From NCBI GenBank assembly GCA_963516005.1, contig CAUPYP010000002.1, positions 1 to 64,000 of the forward strand: a stretch of DNA of 64,000 bases, in the 5' to 3' direction. The notes beneath the pieces were generated by a model. That model did no database searches. It worked only from the letters and a program-made list of their open reading frames with translations, and was not told the origin of the DNA. The position numbers and the translations under genes were made by a program. Each line of letters begins with the position of its first letter. Positions within the stretch are counted from its first letter, which is position 1. Below are positions 1 through 9,381 of this stretch, piece after piece. The stretch comes from CAMUQR01 sp963516005 (GTDB lineage Bacteria; Patescibacteriota; Saccharimonadia; Saccharimonadales; Saccharimonadaceae).

Positions 1-2330
1 CCGAGCTGACCATAAATATTATTTCCCCAACAATAGGCTTTAGCATCGGAACCTAGGGCACAGGTATGAGTACCGCCAGACGTAATTTGGGTTAAGCTGA
101 CACCGGCTGGGATTTGGCCTTGGTGGACGGCCACTGGAGTGGGAGAGTTAGTTGTAGAGTTATTACCAAGTTGACCGCGATTATTTTTACCCCAACAATA
201 GGCTTTAGCATCGGAACCTAGGGCACAGGTGTGATAATAACCAGTTGCAATTTGGGTTAGATTGACACCGGCCGGGATTTGGCCCTGATGGACAGCCACT
301 GGAGTGAGGGCGTCGGTTATTGAATTATTACCAAGCTTACCATCAGAACCAGAACCCCAACAATAAGCTTTGGCATCGGAACCTAGGGCACAGGTGTGAT
401 AATAACCAGTTGCAATTTGGGTTAGATTGACACCGGCCGGGATTTGGCCTTGGTGGACAGCCACTGGAGTGAGGGCATGAGCGGTGGAGTTGTTGCCGAG
501 GTAACCATTACCACCATCTCCCCAACAATAGGCTTTAGCATCGGAACCTAAGGCACAGGTGTGATCATCACCAGATGTAATTTGAGTTAAAGTTACACCA
601 GCTGGGATTCCACCTTGATGGACAGCCACTGGAGTGAGGGCGTCGGTTATTGAATTATTACCAAGCTTACCATCAGAACCAGAACCCCAACAATAAGCCT
701 TACCATTAGAACCAAGGGCGCAAGTATGAAAACCTCCAACCGAAATTTGAGTTAAGCTGACACCGGCTGGGATTTGGCCTTGATGGACAGCCACTGGAGT
801 AAGGGCGTCAGTGTAGGAATTATTACCGAGGCGACCATTATAACTGATACCCCAGCAATAAGCTTTGGCATTGGAACCTAAGGCGCAGGTGTGAGCATAA
901 CCAGTTACAATTTGGGTTAAGCTGACACCGGCTGGGATTTGGCCTTGGTGGACGGCCACTGGAGTGGGAGAGTTAGTTGTAGAGTTATTACCAAGTTGAC
1001 CATCTTCACCTTTTCCCCAACAGTAGGCTTGACCGTCATATTTGAGAGCACAAGAATAATACCCAATGCTACTCACCTGTTTCCACTTCATCTGATCGAA
1101 GTTAGTTCCATTGACAGTGATGGTTTTATTACCAGCTACCGTGCTGGCGTTTGGGGTGATGTTGGTGATGGTTGGGTTTTGAGGTTGGTAATATTCGTAG
1201 GCTTGGCTGAGAGTGTGGGTGGTATTATCTGGATTAGTGACAGTGATGTTAACTTTACCAGCAGAGTGGGCTGGCATGGTGATTTCTAGTTCGTAGGGTG
1301 AGATATGTTTGACGGGGACGGGTGTGTTATCTACTTTGACTTGAGTGCCGGCTGGGATTTGGCCTTGATGGACAGCCACTGGAGTGAGAGCGTGAGTGGT
1401 GGTGTTATTGCCAAGTTGACCATCCCAGCCATTGCCCCAACAATAGGCTTTAGCATCGGAACCTAGGACGCAAGTGTGAGCATCGTCAGCTACTATTTGA
1501 GTTAAGCTGATACCAGCTGGGATTTGGCCTTGATGAACAGCCACGGGAGTGAGAGCGTCGGCAGCGGTGTTATTGCCGAGGCGACCATTACTACCACCAC
1601 CCCAACAATAAGCTTTGGCATCGGAACCTAGAGCACAGGTAGTAGACCGCCCAGCGGTAATTTGCATTATAGTTACGCTAGTTGGAATCTCACCTTGATG
1701 AACAGCAACTGGGGTTGAGGCATTGGTTGTGGTGTTATTGCCGAGGCGACCATATTCACCCTTTCCCCAACAATAGGCTTTCGCATCGGATCCTAAGGCA
1801 CAGGTGTGATCATAACCAGCTGTTATTTGGGTTAAGCTGATACCAACTGGGATTTGGCCTTGGTGGACAGCAACGGGAGTTAAGGCATAGGTGGTGGTGT
1901 TATTTCCAAGCCGACCATTACCACCATCACCCCAACAATAAGCTTTGGCATCGGAACCTAGAGCACAGGTGTGAGTACTGCCAGCTACTATTTGAGTTAA
2001 GCTGACACCAACTGGGATTTGGCCTTGGTGGACAGCCACTGGAGTTAGGACTTCAGCACCGGAGTTATTGCCGAGTTGGCCAAAGTGACCACGACCCCAG
2101 CAATAGGCTTTAGCATCGGAACCTAGAGCACAGGTGTGAGAACCACCAGATGTAATTTGGGTTAAGCTGACACCAACTGGGATTTGGCCTTGATGGACAG
2201 CCACTGGAATTAGGGCATCGGTAGTGGCGTTATTGCCGAGGCGACCAAAGCGACCATAACCCCAACAATAGGCTTTAGCATCGGAACCTATGGCACAGGT
2301 GTGAGAACCACCAGATGTAAGCTGAGTAAG
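1..2330 (-). repeat. Thirteen 165-bp coding repeats (RCC1 units)
   Basis: The Trp codon of the YCWG motif recurs at exact 165-base steps: 27, 192, 357, 522, 687, 852, 1017, then after the TIG insertion 1437, 1602, 1767, 1932, 2097, 2262. Long stretches are nearly identical between units, for example the segment after each Trp that encodes VAVHQGQIP. This indicates recent tandem expansion or gene conversion and gives a substrate for repeat-number change. Confidence 0.9.
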
Positions 2331-2618
2331 TTGAGTTGGAGATTGAAAATCCTTCCCCCGAATCCGCACTTTATCCCCGCCAGCTGGTGTGCCAATACGC
2401 GGGAAGACTGATTGGATTTGGAGACCAGTCGCTTGGGAGGTTTGTGATTTTTTAATAGAATTTAAGATGGGAATTAGAGCCACAATCAACACCAACGAAC
2501 TCAGAACTAATAAATATGTCTTCGGGTGTGCCTGAAGCGACTTCACAACCGCTCGCCACACCTGTTGCAAGTTCTGCTTGATTTTTTTCTTAACTTTAAT
2601 TAAGTAATCTGTTTTCAT
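1..2618 (-). CDS. RCC1-repeat / IPT-TIG surface protein, 3' end outside the window
   Basis: Reading is open on the minus strand from an ATG at 2618 to the window edge, so at least 872 residues are present and the C-terminus is missing. After a basic N-terminus there is one membrane segment (about residues 28-46), then an IPT/TIG-like stretch (PRIGTPAGGDKVRIRGKDF). Thirteen 55-residue RCC1 repeats follow, each with HTCALGSDAKAYCWG or a close variant. A second IPT/TIG domain (PTITNITPNASTVAGNKTIT) separates repeats 6 and 7. Frame was checked at both ends and at the TIG domain: the YCWG codons stay in phase with the start. RCC1 repeats fold as beta-propeller blades. Two Cys per repeat suggest an intrablade disulfide in an exported protein. 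The likely role is adhesion or host contact at the surface, which is inference. It is not in the supplied ORF set because it lacks an in-window stop. Confidence 0.85.
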   Translation of the reverse strand, partial: MKTDYLIKVKKKIKQNLQQVWRAVVKSLQAHPKTYLLVLSSLVLIVALIPILNSIKKSQTSQATGLQIQSVFPRIGTPAGGDKVRIRGKDFQSPTQLTQLTSGGSHTCAIGSDAKAYCWGYGRFGRLGNNATTDALIPVAVHQGQIPVGVSLTQITSGGSHTCALGSDAKAYCWGRGHFGQLGNNSGAEVLTPVAVHQGQIPVGVSLTQIVAGSTHTCALGSDAKAYCWGDGGNGRLGNNTTTYALTPVAVHQGQIPVGISLTQITAGYDHTCALGSDAKAYCWGKGEYGRLGNNTTTNASTPVAVHQGEIPTSVTIMQITAGRSTTCALGSDAKAYCWGGGSNGRLGNNTAADALTPVAVHQGQIPAGISLTQIVADDAHTCVLGSDAKAYCWGNGWDGQLGNNTTTHALTPVAVHQGQIPAGTQVKVDNTPVPVKHISPYELEITMPAHSAGKVNITVTNPDNTTHTLSQAYEYYQPQNPTITNITPNASTVAGNKTITVNGTNFDQMKWKQVSSIGYYSCALKYDGQAYCWGKGEDGQLGNNSTTNSPTPVAVHQGQIPAGVSLTQIVTGYAHTCALGSNAKAYCWGISYNGRLGNNSYTDALTPVAVHQGQIPAGVSLTQISVGGFHTCALGSNGKAYCWGSGSDGKLGNNSITDALTPVAVHQGGIPAGVTLTQITSGDDHTCALGSDAKAYCWGDGGNGYLGNNSTAHALTPVAVHQGQIPAGVNLTQIATGYYHTCALGSDAKAYCWGSGSDGKLGNNSITDALTPVAVHQGQIPAGVNLTQIATGYYHTCALGSDAKAYCWGKNNRGQLGNNSTTNSPTPVAVHQGQIPAGVSLTQITSGGTHTCALGSDAKAYCWGNNIYGQL

Positions 2619-2700
2619 TAGTGTTTGTTCTCCCTTGTTACGTATTGAGTTCACAATAGACATAAGTATTATACCAGACGCCTGCCTCTAACTCAAGCAA

Positions 2701-2728
2701 TTGATTTTTCGCCATTCAATGATATAAT
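2701..2728 (+). promoter_or_regulatory. Promoter of dgkA, leaderless type
   Basis: TTGATT (2701-2706), a 16-base spacer and TATAAT (2723-2728). The -10 ends six bases before the ATG at 2735, so the transcript should begin at or next to the start codon. Confidence 0.65.
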
Positions 2729-2734
2729 TGCGTT

Positions 2735-3121
2735 ATGAAACAGCCCCTACACAAAAAAATCTTATCGCCAGCTCGCTTGGTTCGGAGCTTCAAATATGCT
2801 TTTAATGGCCTTACAATCCTCGTTAAAGAAGAACAAAATTATGTTGTACATCTTACAACAGCAACTATCGTAGTGATTCTTGGTTTTTATTATAAAATCT
2901 CCTCGATCGAATGGATTGTGTTAGTGTTAGCAATTCAAGTCGTTCTCACGCTCGAGACCATCAACACCGCTATTGAGAATCTGGCTGATTTCGTTTCCGC
3001 TGAACGCAATGATAAAATCATGCGTATTAAAGACCTAGCAGCGGCTGGAGTGTTAATTGCGGCGCTGACAGCGATGATTATCGGCTTGATTATTTTCTTG
3101 CCAAAAATGTTCGGCTGGTAG
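2735..3121 (+). CDS. dgkA: Diacylglycerol kinase / undecaprenol kinase family
   Basis: A 128-residue integral membrane kinase of the DgkA family, which in Gram-positive-type cells phosphorylates undecaprenol and recycles the lipid carrier for cell wall and glycan synthesis. The family pattern is visible: a basic N-terminus with SFKYAFNG, an E-x-N-x3-H segment (KEEQNYVVH), the signature ETINTAIENLAD in the centre, a conserved IKDLAAAGVL, and three hydrophobic helices. Length matches the family. Start at the ATG is fixed by the leaderless promoter immediately upstream. It converges on tilS. The lipid substrate (undecaprenol rather than diacylglycerol) is inferred from the many glycan genes in the window. 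Confidence 0.88.
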   Translation: MKQPLHKKILSPARLVRSFKYAFNGLTILVKEEQNYVVHLTTATIVVILGFYYKISSIEWIVLVLAIQVVLTLETINTAIENLADFVSAERNDKIMRIKDLAAAGVLIAALTAMIIGLIIFLPKMFGW

Positions 3122-3132
3122 ATTCTGATTTG

Positions 3133-4095
3133 TTAATTATCAATTGCACGAAGTTGAGCAATCAGCTGATCATGTCCTAACTCGCTAGGTTTATCAGCCC
3201 GACGCAAACTAAACTGCGACCGTCGAAAGACTAACTCGATTTTTTCACCGACCTCTGTAATATCACCAGCTCGCGCCGTTTTGATCGCTATGATCGCCCG
3301 CTCAAGTTGCGGTCGAGTGAGGCTGAGGCTAGCTCCGAAATCTTTTTTAATAATGTATTGTAATAATTCCTGAGCAACATTCGGCTCAATCATAATCCAA
3401 AAATAGCGCTGATAAATCCCATCTTCACGATAAAAACGCTGGCACTCCGCTTCAATCGCTGGTACTAATGCGGTCTGCGCTTGGTACAGTTCCAGAACTA
3501 ACTCACGCGCCTGCTGGCTCAAATCGCGCGCCAAGCATTGTCGGAGACGATTACGTAAATACCTATCTGAATCGTTAGTTGAATCCTCACACCAATCAAG
3601 CTTCGCCTGCTTGGCATAGCTCAGAATCTGTTGTTTGTTAAACAACAACATTGGTCGAAATATATCATTCGCCCCCAACACCGCCAAGCCTCGCCAACCA
3701 GTGCCACGACTGAGATTAAGCGCCACGGTTTCCACTACATCGTCCTGATGATGTGCCGTACAAATCACACCACCAACTTCCTGAGCCACCGCTCGCAAAA
3801 ACCGATAACGCGCCCGCCGAGCCTGATCTTCGCTCGCCGTTTCACCCAATCCACCAAATCCCAGCTGATATGGCACGCCGTATTTTTCCGCAAGCTGACG
3901 GACAAATTGCGCATCGCGAGCCGATTCATCACCCCGAATTTGGTGATCGAAGTGTGCAATCACCAATTTCAAACCGCCAACACGCACCATCATATCGAGC
4001 ATTACCACCGAATCAACTCCCCCACTAACCGCCAAAACATAGGTTTTGCTAAAGTCAAACTGTGCCTGAAATCGCGCCTGAAGTGATTGTTGCAT
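3133..4095 (-). CDS. tilS: tRNA(Ile)-lysidine synthase
   Basis: A 320-residue cytoplasmic enzyme that converts C34 of tRNA-Ile(CAU) to lysidine so that it reads AUA. The PP-loop ATP-binding motif SGGVDS is at residues 24-29, followed by the HFDHQIRGDES segment and ICTAHHQDDVVET, both typical of TilS. The C-terminal part is shorter and more divergent than in E. coli TilS, as is common in small genomes. ATG at 4095 is preceded by a TAATAT-like -10 six bases upstream. A possible substrate tRNA with a CAT anticodon lies at 17625. Confidence 0.9.
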   Translation of the reverse strand: MQQSLQARFQAQFDFSKTYVLAVSGGVDSVVMLDMMVRVGGLKLVIAHFDHQIRGDESARDAQFVRQLAEKYGVPYQLGFGGLGETASEDQARRARYRFLRAVAQEVGGVICTAHHQDDVVETVALNLSRGTGWRGLAVLGANDIFRPMLLFNKQQILSYAKQAKLDWCEDSTNDSDRYLRNRLRQCLARDLSQQARELVLELYQAQTALVPAIEAECQRFYREDGIYQRYFWIMIEPNVAQELLQYIIKKDFGASLSLTRPQLERAIIAIKTARAGDITEVGEKIELVFRRSQFSLRRADKPSELGHDQLIAQLRAIDN

Positions 4096-4173
4096 ATGTT
4101 TATATTAAACCATATTTTAGCCAAAATTCTGGCTGGAATTTTTAGAGCAAATGTTTTACAATGAAAAATACTT

Positions 4174-5940
4174 ATGCTTTTATCTGACAAACTAGTTTTG
4201 AAATTATTATCGCTGACTCCAGAACAGACCGCTGATTTGACCAAAGAACAAGAAAAAACCGGCAAATCTTTTCAGCAACTAGTCCTCAGTAAAAACCTAG
4301 TCTCCGAGCGCGAGCTAACCAAACGTTACGGTGATTATATCGGCGTGCCGTTTGTGACTGTCGAAAAAAAAGACATTCCCGACAAAGCTCTGAAGCTAAT
4401 TCCCGAGCCAGTGGCCAGGCAGTACCGCGCTATTATTTTTAAAATTGATGACAATGGCTTAATTCACCTAGCACTGAACGATCCTGACGATATTCAGGCA
4501 GTTAATTTTTTGCAAAAAGAACTAGGTGCGCGCCTCAAAATCTACGTTGCCACTAACCAAAATATCCTCGATTGTCTCGAGCTCTATCGCGGTGATGTCA
4601 CCGAAGAGCTGACTCATGTGATTGACATCCAAAAAGAAGAGCACAAATCCCAAGAAGTCCGCGAAGAAGACATTTCGGAAGATTCGCCAATCGCTCAGAC
4701 TGTCAACTTACTTCTCGAATATGCCATTAAATCTAACGCTTCGGATATTCATATCGAACCACGTGAGGATTACGTTCAAGTCCGCTACCGCATCGACGGT
4801 GTTTTACATGAAGTCAACCGCTTACCGAAGAATGTTCTTGGTGCGTTAGTGTCGCGTATTAAGATTTTATCGAATTTAAAAATCGACGAACGCCGTGCCC
4901 CACAAGACGGTCGCTTCAAAATCAAACTCAACCAAAACACTTTTGCCTTCCGTGTCTCAACTCTACCGATTTCTGATGGCGAAAAAGTGGTGATGCGTGT
5001 GCTGAGCGAGAGCTCTGAAGCGCTGACTTTACGCCAGCTCGGTATGTGGGGTAAATCACTCGAGATTATCAACAAAGCTATCCACCAACCGAACGGTATG
5101 ATGCTGGTGACCGGGCCGACTGGTTCCGGTAAGTCGACCACTCTTTTTAGTGTGTTATCAATTCTCAACACGCCCGACGTGAATATCTCAACCATTGAAG
5201 ACCCAGTTGAGTATAAAATCCCTGGCGTTAACCAAACCCAGACCAACCCAAAGGCCGGCATGACCTTCGCTTCAGGTTTGCGTGCGCTTTTGCGTCAAGA
5301 CCCGAACGTTATTATGGTCGGTGAGATTCGTGACGGCGAGACCGCCAATCTCGGTGTCCAAGCAGCGCTTACTGGACACATGGTGTTCTCTACCCTACAC
5401 ACCAACAACGCCGCCACGTGTTTGCCACGTTTGTTAGATATGAAGATTGAGCCGTTTTTAATTGCTTCGACGGTTAACGCCGTGATTGGTCAGCGTCTGG
5501 TGCGCCGTTTATGCAAACACTGTCGTGAACGTGTTGCGATGCCGAACGAATTACAACAGCAAATTTTTGATTTATTACACACCAACCAGGAATTTGACAA
5601 TGCCAAAATGCACCGCCTCGAAAAACGTGCCAAAGAAGACGGCGTCGGCGAAGATGTCGAACTCAGCACCACCGAAACTAATATTGACTACTATTGGAAA
5701 CCACATGAGGGTGGCTGTGAACACTGTAATCACACTGGTTATAAAGGCCGAGTTGGTATTTATGAAGTGCTTGATAACACCGTGGAAATTCAGAAAATGA
5801 TTATCGCCGCTGCGACCGCTAACGAGATTCAGGATCAGGCTATTAAAGAAGATATGATTATTATGCGTACTGACGGTATTATTAAAGCCCTCAGGGGCAT
5901 GACTTCGTTTGAGGAAGTCTTCGGCGCAACTAAGGACTAA
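4174..5940 (+). CDS. pilB: Type IV pilus assembly ATPase PilB
   Basis: A 588-residue GspE/PilB secretion ATPase that drives pilus extension at the inner face of the membrane. The N-terminal MshEN-like region (about 1-140) precedes the ATPase core. Walker A is GPTGSGKST at residues 314-322, the Asp box and Walker B region includes MVGEIRDGETA, and the His box STLHTNNA follows. A tetracysteine zinc motif is present as CKHC and, further on, CEHC. The insertion between the two CxxC pairs is long and acidic. It is first in a run of pil genes, with pilC 9 bases downstream behind a perfect AAGGAGG. ATG at 4174 is chosen; TACAAT at 4157-4162 may be its -10. Confidence 0.95.
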   Translation: MLLSDKLVLKLLSLTPEQTADLTKEQEKTGKSFQQLVLSKNLVSERELTKRYGDYIGVPFVTVEKKDIPDKALKLIPEPVARQYRAIIFKIDDNGLIHLALNDPDDIQAVNFLQKELGARLKIYVATNQNILDCLELYRGDVTEELTHVIDIQKEEHKSQEVREEDISEDSPIAQTVNLLLEYAIKSNASDIHIEPREDYVQVRYRIDGVLHEVNRLPKNVLGALVSRIKILSNLKIDERRAPQDGRFKIKLNQNTFAFRVSTLPISDGEKVVMRVLSESSEALTLRQLGMWGKSLEIINKAIHQPNGMMLVTGPTGSGKSTTLFSVLSILNTPDVNISTIEDPVEYKIPGVNQTQTNPKAGMTFASGLRALLRQDPNVIMVGEIRDGETANLGVQAALTGHMVFSTLHTNNAATCLPRLLDMKIEPFLIASTVNAVIGQRLVRRLCKHCRERVAMPNELQQQIFDLLHTNQEFDNAKMHRLEKRAKEDGVGEDVELSTTETNIDYYWKPHEGGCEHCNHTGYKGRVGIYEVLDNTVEIQKMIIAAATANEIQDQAIKEDMIIMRTDGIIKALRGMTSFEEVFGATKD

Positions 5941-5949
5941 GGAGGCAAA

Positions 5950-7164
5950 ATGAAATTTATTTATGTAGCAATTAATACCAGTGGCCAAGTGATTGACGGC
6001 ACTGTCGAAGCCAGCGACCAACAAGCCGCAGTGGCATTAGTCCGCAAACTCGGCTATCGCCCGCTCACAATTAAATCCGAGAAAAAAGCCGGCGGACTAA
6101 ATTTTTCGATCGGTGAACCAGCGGTTAAGCTCGATGAATTAACGATTTTTACGCGACAATTATCGGCGATGATTTCAGCTAGCGTACCCCTGCTTCGCTC
6201 CCTCAATTCCCTGGCTGGCGATGGCAAAAAACCTTTACAAAAAATTATCAAACAAGTCATTGTCGACATTGAAGGTGGCGATTCGCTCGCCCAAGCTCTC
6301 AAAAAACACCCGAAAGTTTTCGATGATATTTATGTCAATATGGTTAACGCCGGTGAGACGGCTGGTATTTTGGATGATATTTTGAAGCGTCTCGCAGTCC
6401 AACAAGAAAAAGCTGCCACCATCCGCAAAAAAATCAAATCAGCCATGGCTTATCCAACTGTACTATTGACCATCACCGTGGTTGCTTTCTTCGGTTTAAT
6501 GATTTTTGTGATTCCAAAAATCGGCGAAATTCTTACTGGTCTAGGTGGCGAAAACGCCGAACTGCCAGCGATTACCAAAGCCATGCTGGGCATTAGTAGT
6601 TTCTTTATTAATTTTTGGTATATTGTCTTCCCAACCTTGATCGGCGGGTTTGTCGGTCTCATTAAATACATCAAAACTCCAAAAGGCAAAAAAGTTTTTG
6701 ACCGAATTATCCTCAAAGTTCCTGGCGTTAATGCTATCATCGTTAAAACCGTGGTGGCGCGCTTTTCACGAACTTTTTCTGCCCTGATGGGCGCCGGCGT
6801 GTCAGTGATTAACACGCTCGAAGTCACCGCGCAAGCTGTCGGTAATGACGTCTATAGTCAAGCTCTGCTCGATGCCGTCACTCAGGTTAAAAACGGTAAA
6901 CAACTCTCCACTATTCTCGAAGACCAAGGTGCAATGTGGCCTGAAATTGTGGTGCAAATGCTAGCCGTCGGTGAAGAAACTGGTAATACCGAAACGATTT
7001 TGACGAAGGTGGCTGATTTTTATGAAGAAGAAGTTGACCTCGCAATTGAGCAAATTAACTCGATTATCGAGCCGGTGATGATTGTGATTATGGGTTCGAT
7101 GGTGGGTGTGATTGCCGCCAGCGTGATGAGTCCAATTGCCAACTTGTCAAAGAGTATTGAGTAG
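5950..7164 (+). CDS. pilC: Type IV pilus inner-membrane platform protein PilC
   Basis: A 404-residue GspF/PilC protein, the membrane platform that works with PilB. Two homologous T2SSF domains are visible: about 70-195 (FTRQLSAMISASVPLLRSL) and about 270-395 (FSRTFSALMGAGVSVINTL), each followed by GEETG or GETAG-type turns, with membrane helices near 170-190, 220-240 and at the C-terminus. Length is typical for the family. The Shine-Dalgarno AAGGAGG overlaps the pilB stop, and the gene continues into pilM after a short gap, so it is part of one operon. Confidence 0.95.
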   Translation: MKFIYVAINTSGQVIDGTVEASDQQAAVALVRKLGYRPLTIKSEKKAGGLNFSIGEPAVKLDELTIFTRQLSAMISASVPLLRSLNSLAGDGKKPLQKIIKQVIVDIEGGDSLAQALKKHPKVFDDIYVNMVNAGETAGILDDILKRLAVQQEKAATIRKKIKSAMAYPTVLLTITVVAFFGLMIFVIPKIGEILTGLGGENAELPAITKAMLGISSFFINFWYIVFPTLIGGFVGLIKYIKTPKGKKVFDRIILKVPGVNAIIVKTVVARFSRTFSALMGAGVSVINTLEVTAQAVGNDVYSQALLDAVTQVKNGKQLSTILEDQGAMWPEIVVQMLAVGEETGNTETILTKVADFYEEEVDLAIEQINSIIEPVMIVIMGSMVGVIAASVMSPIANLSKSIE

Positions 7165-7191
7165 TGTAAAATAAGCATAAAGGTAATGGGC

Positions 7192-8247
7192 ATGAAATCA
7201 TTTTTTAAGACAAAAAATACCGTAGGAATTAGCATTGGCGTCAATGACTTGACGTTGATGGCGTTTGAAACCGGCCGAAGCAAACCGCGCATTTTAGCGT
7301 ATGCCAGTTTAAAAATCGACCAAACCAAAGCAAAATTATCCCTCGAAAACGAAGATGGCTATCTTGAATCACAAATCAAAACTCTTTTAACTAACAATCT
7401 AGTTGGCAAATTCGACGCTGATTACATTATGGTGTCGATTCCGACGATGAGTACTTTTTCACGAACTTTGCAACTTCCTGTTCAAATCCAAAAAGACATC
7501 GACAACGCTATCGATCTCGAGGTTGAGCAATATATTCCAGTGCCGCGTTCTTCGCTTGGCATTTCTTATGAAATTATTAGCCAGGATGACGAAAACTTGA
7601 ATGTATCCTTGAGCGCTGCCCCAATTGGGATTTTAAACCGCGCCATTCAAACCGTCCGTTCAGTCGGTCTTGAGCCAGTATTGATTGAACCAAGTATGAA
7701 CTCTGTAGCACGCCTGCTGATTCACACCGAAAAAGGTGACCTCAATACTTTAATTATCGACATGGAAATGAATTATACTGATATCGCTATTCTCGATAAA
7801 ATCGTTCGCGTCGGTAGTTCCGTCGAAGTGGGCGCGCGTGATTTTACTCAAGCCATCAGTCGCAAAATGCAAATCCCGCTCGAAAAAGCCCAACAACTCA
7901 AAGTCCTCAATGGTTTTAGCAAAAGCGACCAACAAGCTGAATTAACCGAAGCGCTCGAGCCGATGATGGATAAAATCCTCAACGAAGTCAATAAAATCGT
8001 CCGCTACAACACCGAACGCCTCAAAGGCAAAGACCTCGAACAGGTCATCGTCGTTGGTAACGGTAGTAATATTGCCGGACTGAGTGAGTTTTTGACTAAT
8101 CGCCTACAATTACCAGTGCGCATCGCTAACCCATGGCAGGATTTTAACTTTGGTAAATTACCCCATCCAAATCGTATCGCCATTTCGCGCTATTTAACTG
8201 TAGCAGGTGCAGCCTGGCTCGACACCAAGGAGGTGATCAATGATTAA
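7192..8247 (+). CDS. pilM: Type IV pilus assembly protein PilM
   Basis: A 351-residue actin-like ATPase-fold protein that sits on the cytoplasmic side and binds the N-terminus of PilN. The opening TVGISIGVNDLTLMAFE is the phosphate-1-like strand of the fold, VEQYIPVPRSSLGISYEI is a PilM hallmark, and VVVGNGSNIAGLSEFL near residue 285 corresponds to the second nucleotide-binding loop. Of two in-frame ATGs (7186 and 7192), the second is preferred because AAAGG at 7179-7183 stands 8 bases upstream of it and only 2 from the first. The end overlaps pilN by 8 bases. Confidence 0.93.
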   Translation: MKSFFKTKNTVGISIGVNDLTLMAFETGRSKPRILAYASLKIDQTKAKLSLENEDGYLESQIKTLLTNNLVGKFDADYIMVSIPTMSTFSRTLQLPVQIQKDIDNAIDLEVEQYIPVPRSSLGISYEIISQDDENLNVSLSAAPIGILNRAIQTVRSVGLEPVLIEPSMNSVARLLIHTEKGDLNTLIIDMEMNYTDIAILDKIVRVGSSVEVGARDFTQAISRKMQIPLEKAQQLKVLNGFSKSDQQAELTEALEPMMDKILNEVNKIVRYNTERLKGKDLEQVIVVGNGSNIAGLSEFLTNRLQLPVRIANPWQDFNFGKLPHPNRIAISRYLTVAGAAWLDTKEVIND

Positions 8248-8812
8248 TTTATTACCAGCTGATAACCGCAAACAACTTCGCTCGTCTTATACGAACACAA
8301 TTCTCTTAAAATATGTAGTGTTTTTTATCGGTACAATGATCGCTGTCGTGGTCAGTATTGCGGTTATTTATATTAATCTGCTCTATACTAAAGGCACTAT
8401 TGAACAACAATTAACCGATCTCAAACAGCGTTCGCAACTAGTTATGCAACCGAAGCAACAAGCCGAAAAACTCCAAAACGACCTAACAGAAGTTGATAAA
8501 ATCTTCAGTAAACAAGTCCATTATTCTAATTTCTTAGTCGCGCTAGCGAAAGGCTTGCCTAGTGATGTTGCTATTCAAAACCTCGATATTAACGAGACCA
8601 GCCTGAAAGCGCCGATTATTATCCGCGTCACCACCGTCAATCACGACCAGATTCTTAATACCAAACGCTCCCTTGAAAACCAGAAGTTTATCGATAGCGT
8701 CCAAATTAGCTCCATCGCTCACAACGAAAAGACTAATCGCTTCGATGGTATTTTGATACTCAATCTCAACAAAAAAGGACTCGAGGAAACTCTACAATGG
8801 CGCAAAAAATAA
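8240..8812 (+). CDS. pilN: Type IV pilus assembly protein PilN
   Basis: A 190-residue bitopic protein that opens with MINLLPADNRKQLRSSY, the INLLP-type PilM-binding motif of PilN. One membrane helix (about 24-48) is followed by a coiled coil and a ferredoxin-like periplasmic-side domain. Inside the pilM end lies AAGGAGGTGATC, complementary to the 16S rRNA tail, just before the ATG. It overlaps both pilM and pilO, so the genes are likely translationally coupled. Confidence 0.9.
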   Translation: MINLLPADNRKQLRSSYTNTILLKYVVFFIGTMIAVVVSIAVIYINLLYTKGTIEQQLTDLKQRSQLVMQPKQQAEKLQNDLTEVDKIFSKQVHYSNFLVALAKGLPSDVAIQNLDINETSLKAPIIIRVTTVNHDQILNTKRSLENQKFIDSVQISSIAHNEKTNRFDGILILNLNKKGLEETLQWRKK

Positions 8813-9381
8813 CTATCACTCCATCAGTTACTAAAATTATTTTGTTTGTGGCAATTGGCCTGATCGCCGCCGCTAACATTGGTGTTTATTTCTTAGGTCG
8901 CAATATTATTAGCGAAAACGCCACCGCCCTTAATGAATTATCAAAAGAACTCAAAAATCAACAGGCCGAAATCGATAAAATCGAATCAATTAAATCTCAG
9001 ATGAAAAAACTCGAAGATATTCCTGGCATTGTCGCTAAAACTTCAGCCGAACGCAAAGACAACCGTCACCAAGAAAAAATTGTTGAGCTAATCCTTAAAC
9101 GCTACGCTGAACTAAGTGGTTTACACATCAAAGCCATCTCGTTTGACATTACCAGCAAGACTGCCCAGGCTGACAAAGAAGCGGTTATCGTCAATGTTGA
9201 TTTTGAATCACCGACCAGCTATACGAACGTTTTTCGTCTGATTAAATTAACCGAACTAAGTTTGCCACGTATCCAAATTCTCAACTTACAACTCAGTAAG
9301 GCTGAAGCTAATAAACAAAAGGAGGTCACCCCCGATGATGTCAATGTTAACAACATCCAGCTCAAAATCTACGCCAAATAG
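8797..9381 (+). CDS. pilO: PilO-like type IV pilus alignment protein
   Basis: A 194-residue bitopic protein with a membrane helix at about 14-36, a coiled coil (about 40-70) and a C-terminal ferredoxin-like domain, the PilO layout. Sequence is divergent and the assignment rests mainly on topology, size and position directly after pilN. It starts 16 bases inside pilN. PilN and PilO normally pair through their coiled coils to link PilM to the pore or cell-wall side. Confidence 0.8.
   Translation: MAQKITITPSVTKIILFVAIGLIAAANIGVYFLGRNIISENATALNELSKELKNQQAEIDKIESIKSQMKKLEDIPGIVAKTSAERKDNRHQEKIVELILKRYAELSGLHIKAISFDITSKTAQADKEAVIVNVDFESPTSYTNVFRLIKLTELSLPRIQILNLQLSKAEANKQKEVTPDDVNVNNIQLKIYAK

Noticed and set aside
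939..1289. Plus-strand frame of 116 codons
   Set aside because: It lies antisense to the RCC1/TIG gene, has no ribosome site and no recognisable protein features.
1..2330. Regular 165-bp spaced repeats as a CRISPR or satellite array
   Set aside because: The repeats translate in one open frame to RCC1 units, with no short constant repeat and variable spacer pattern.
3631..4086. Plus-strand frames of 151 and 91 codons
   Set aside because: Both are antisense to tilS, whose motifs are complete.
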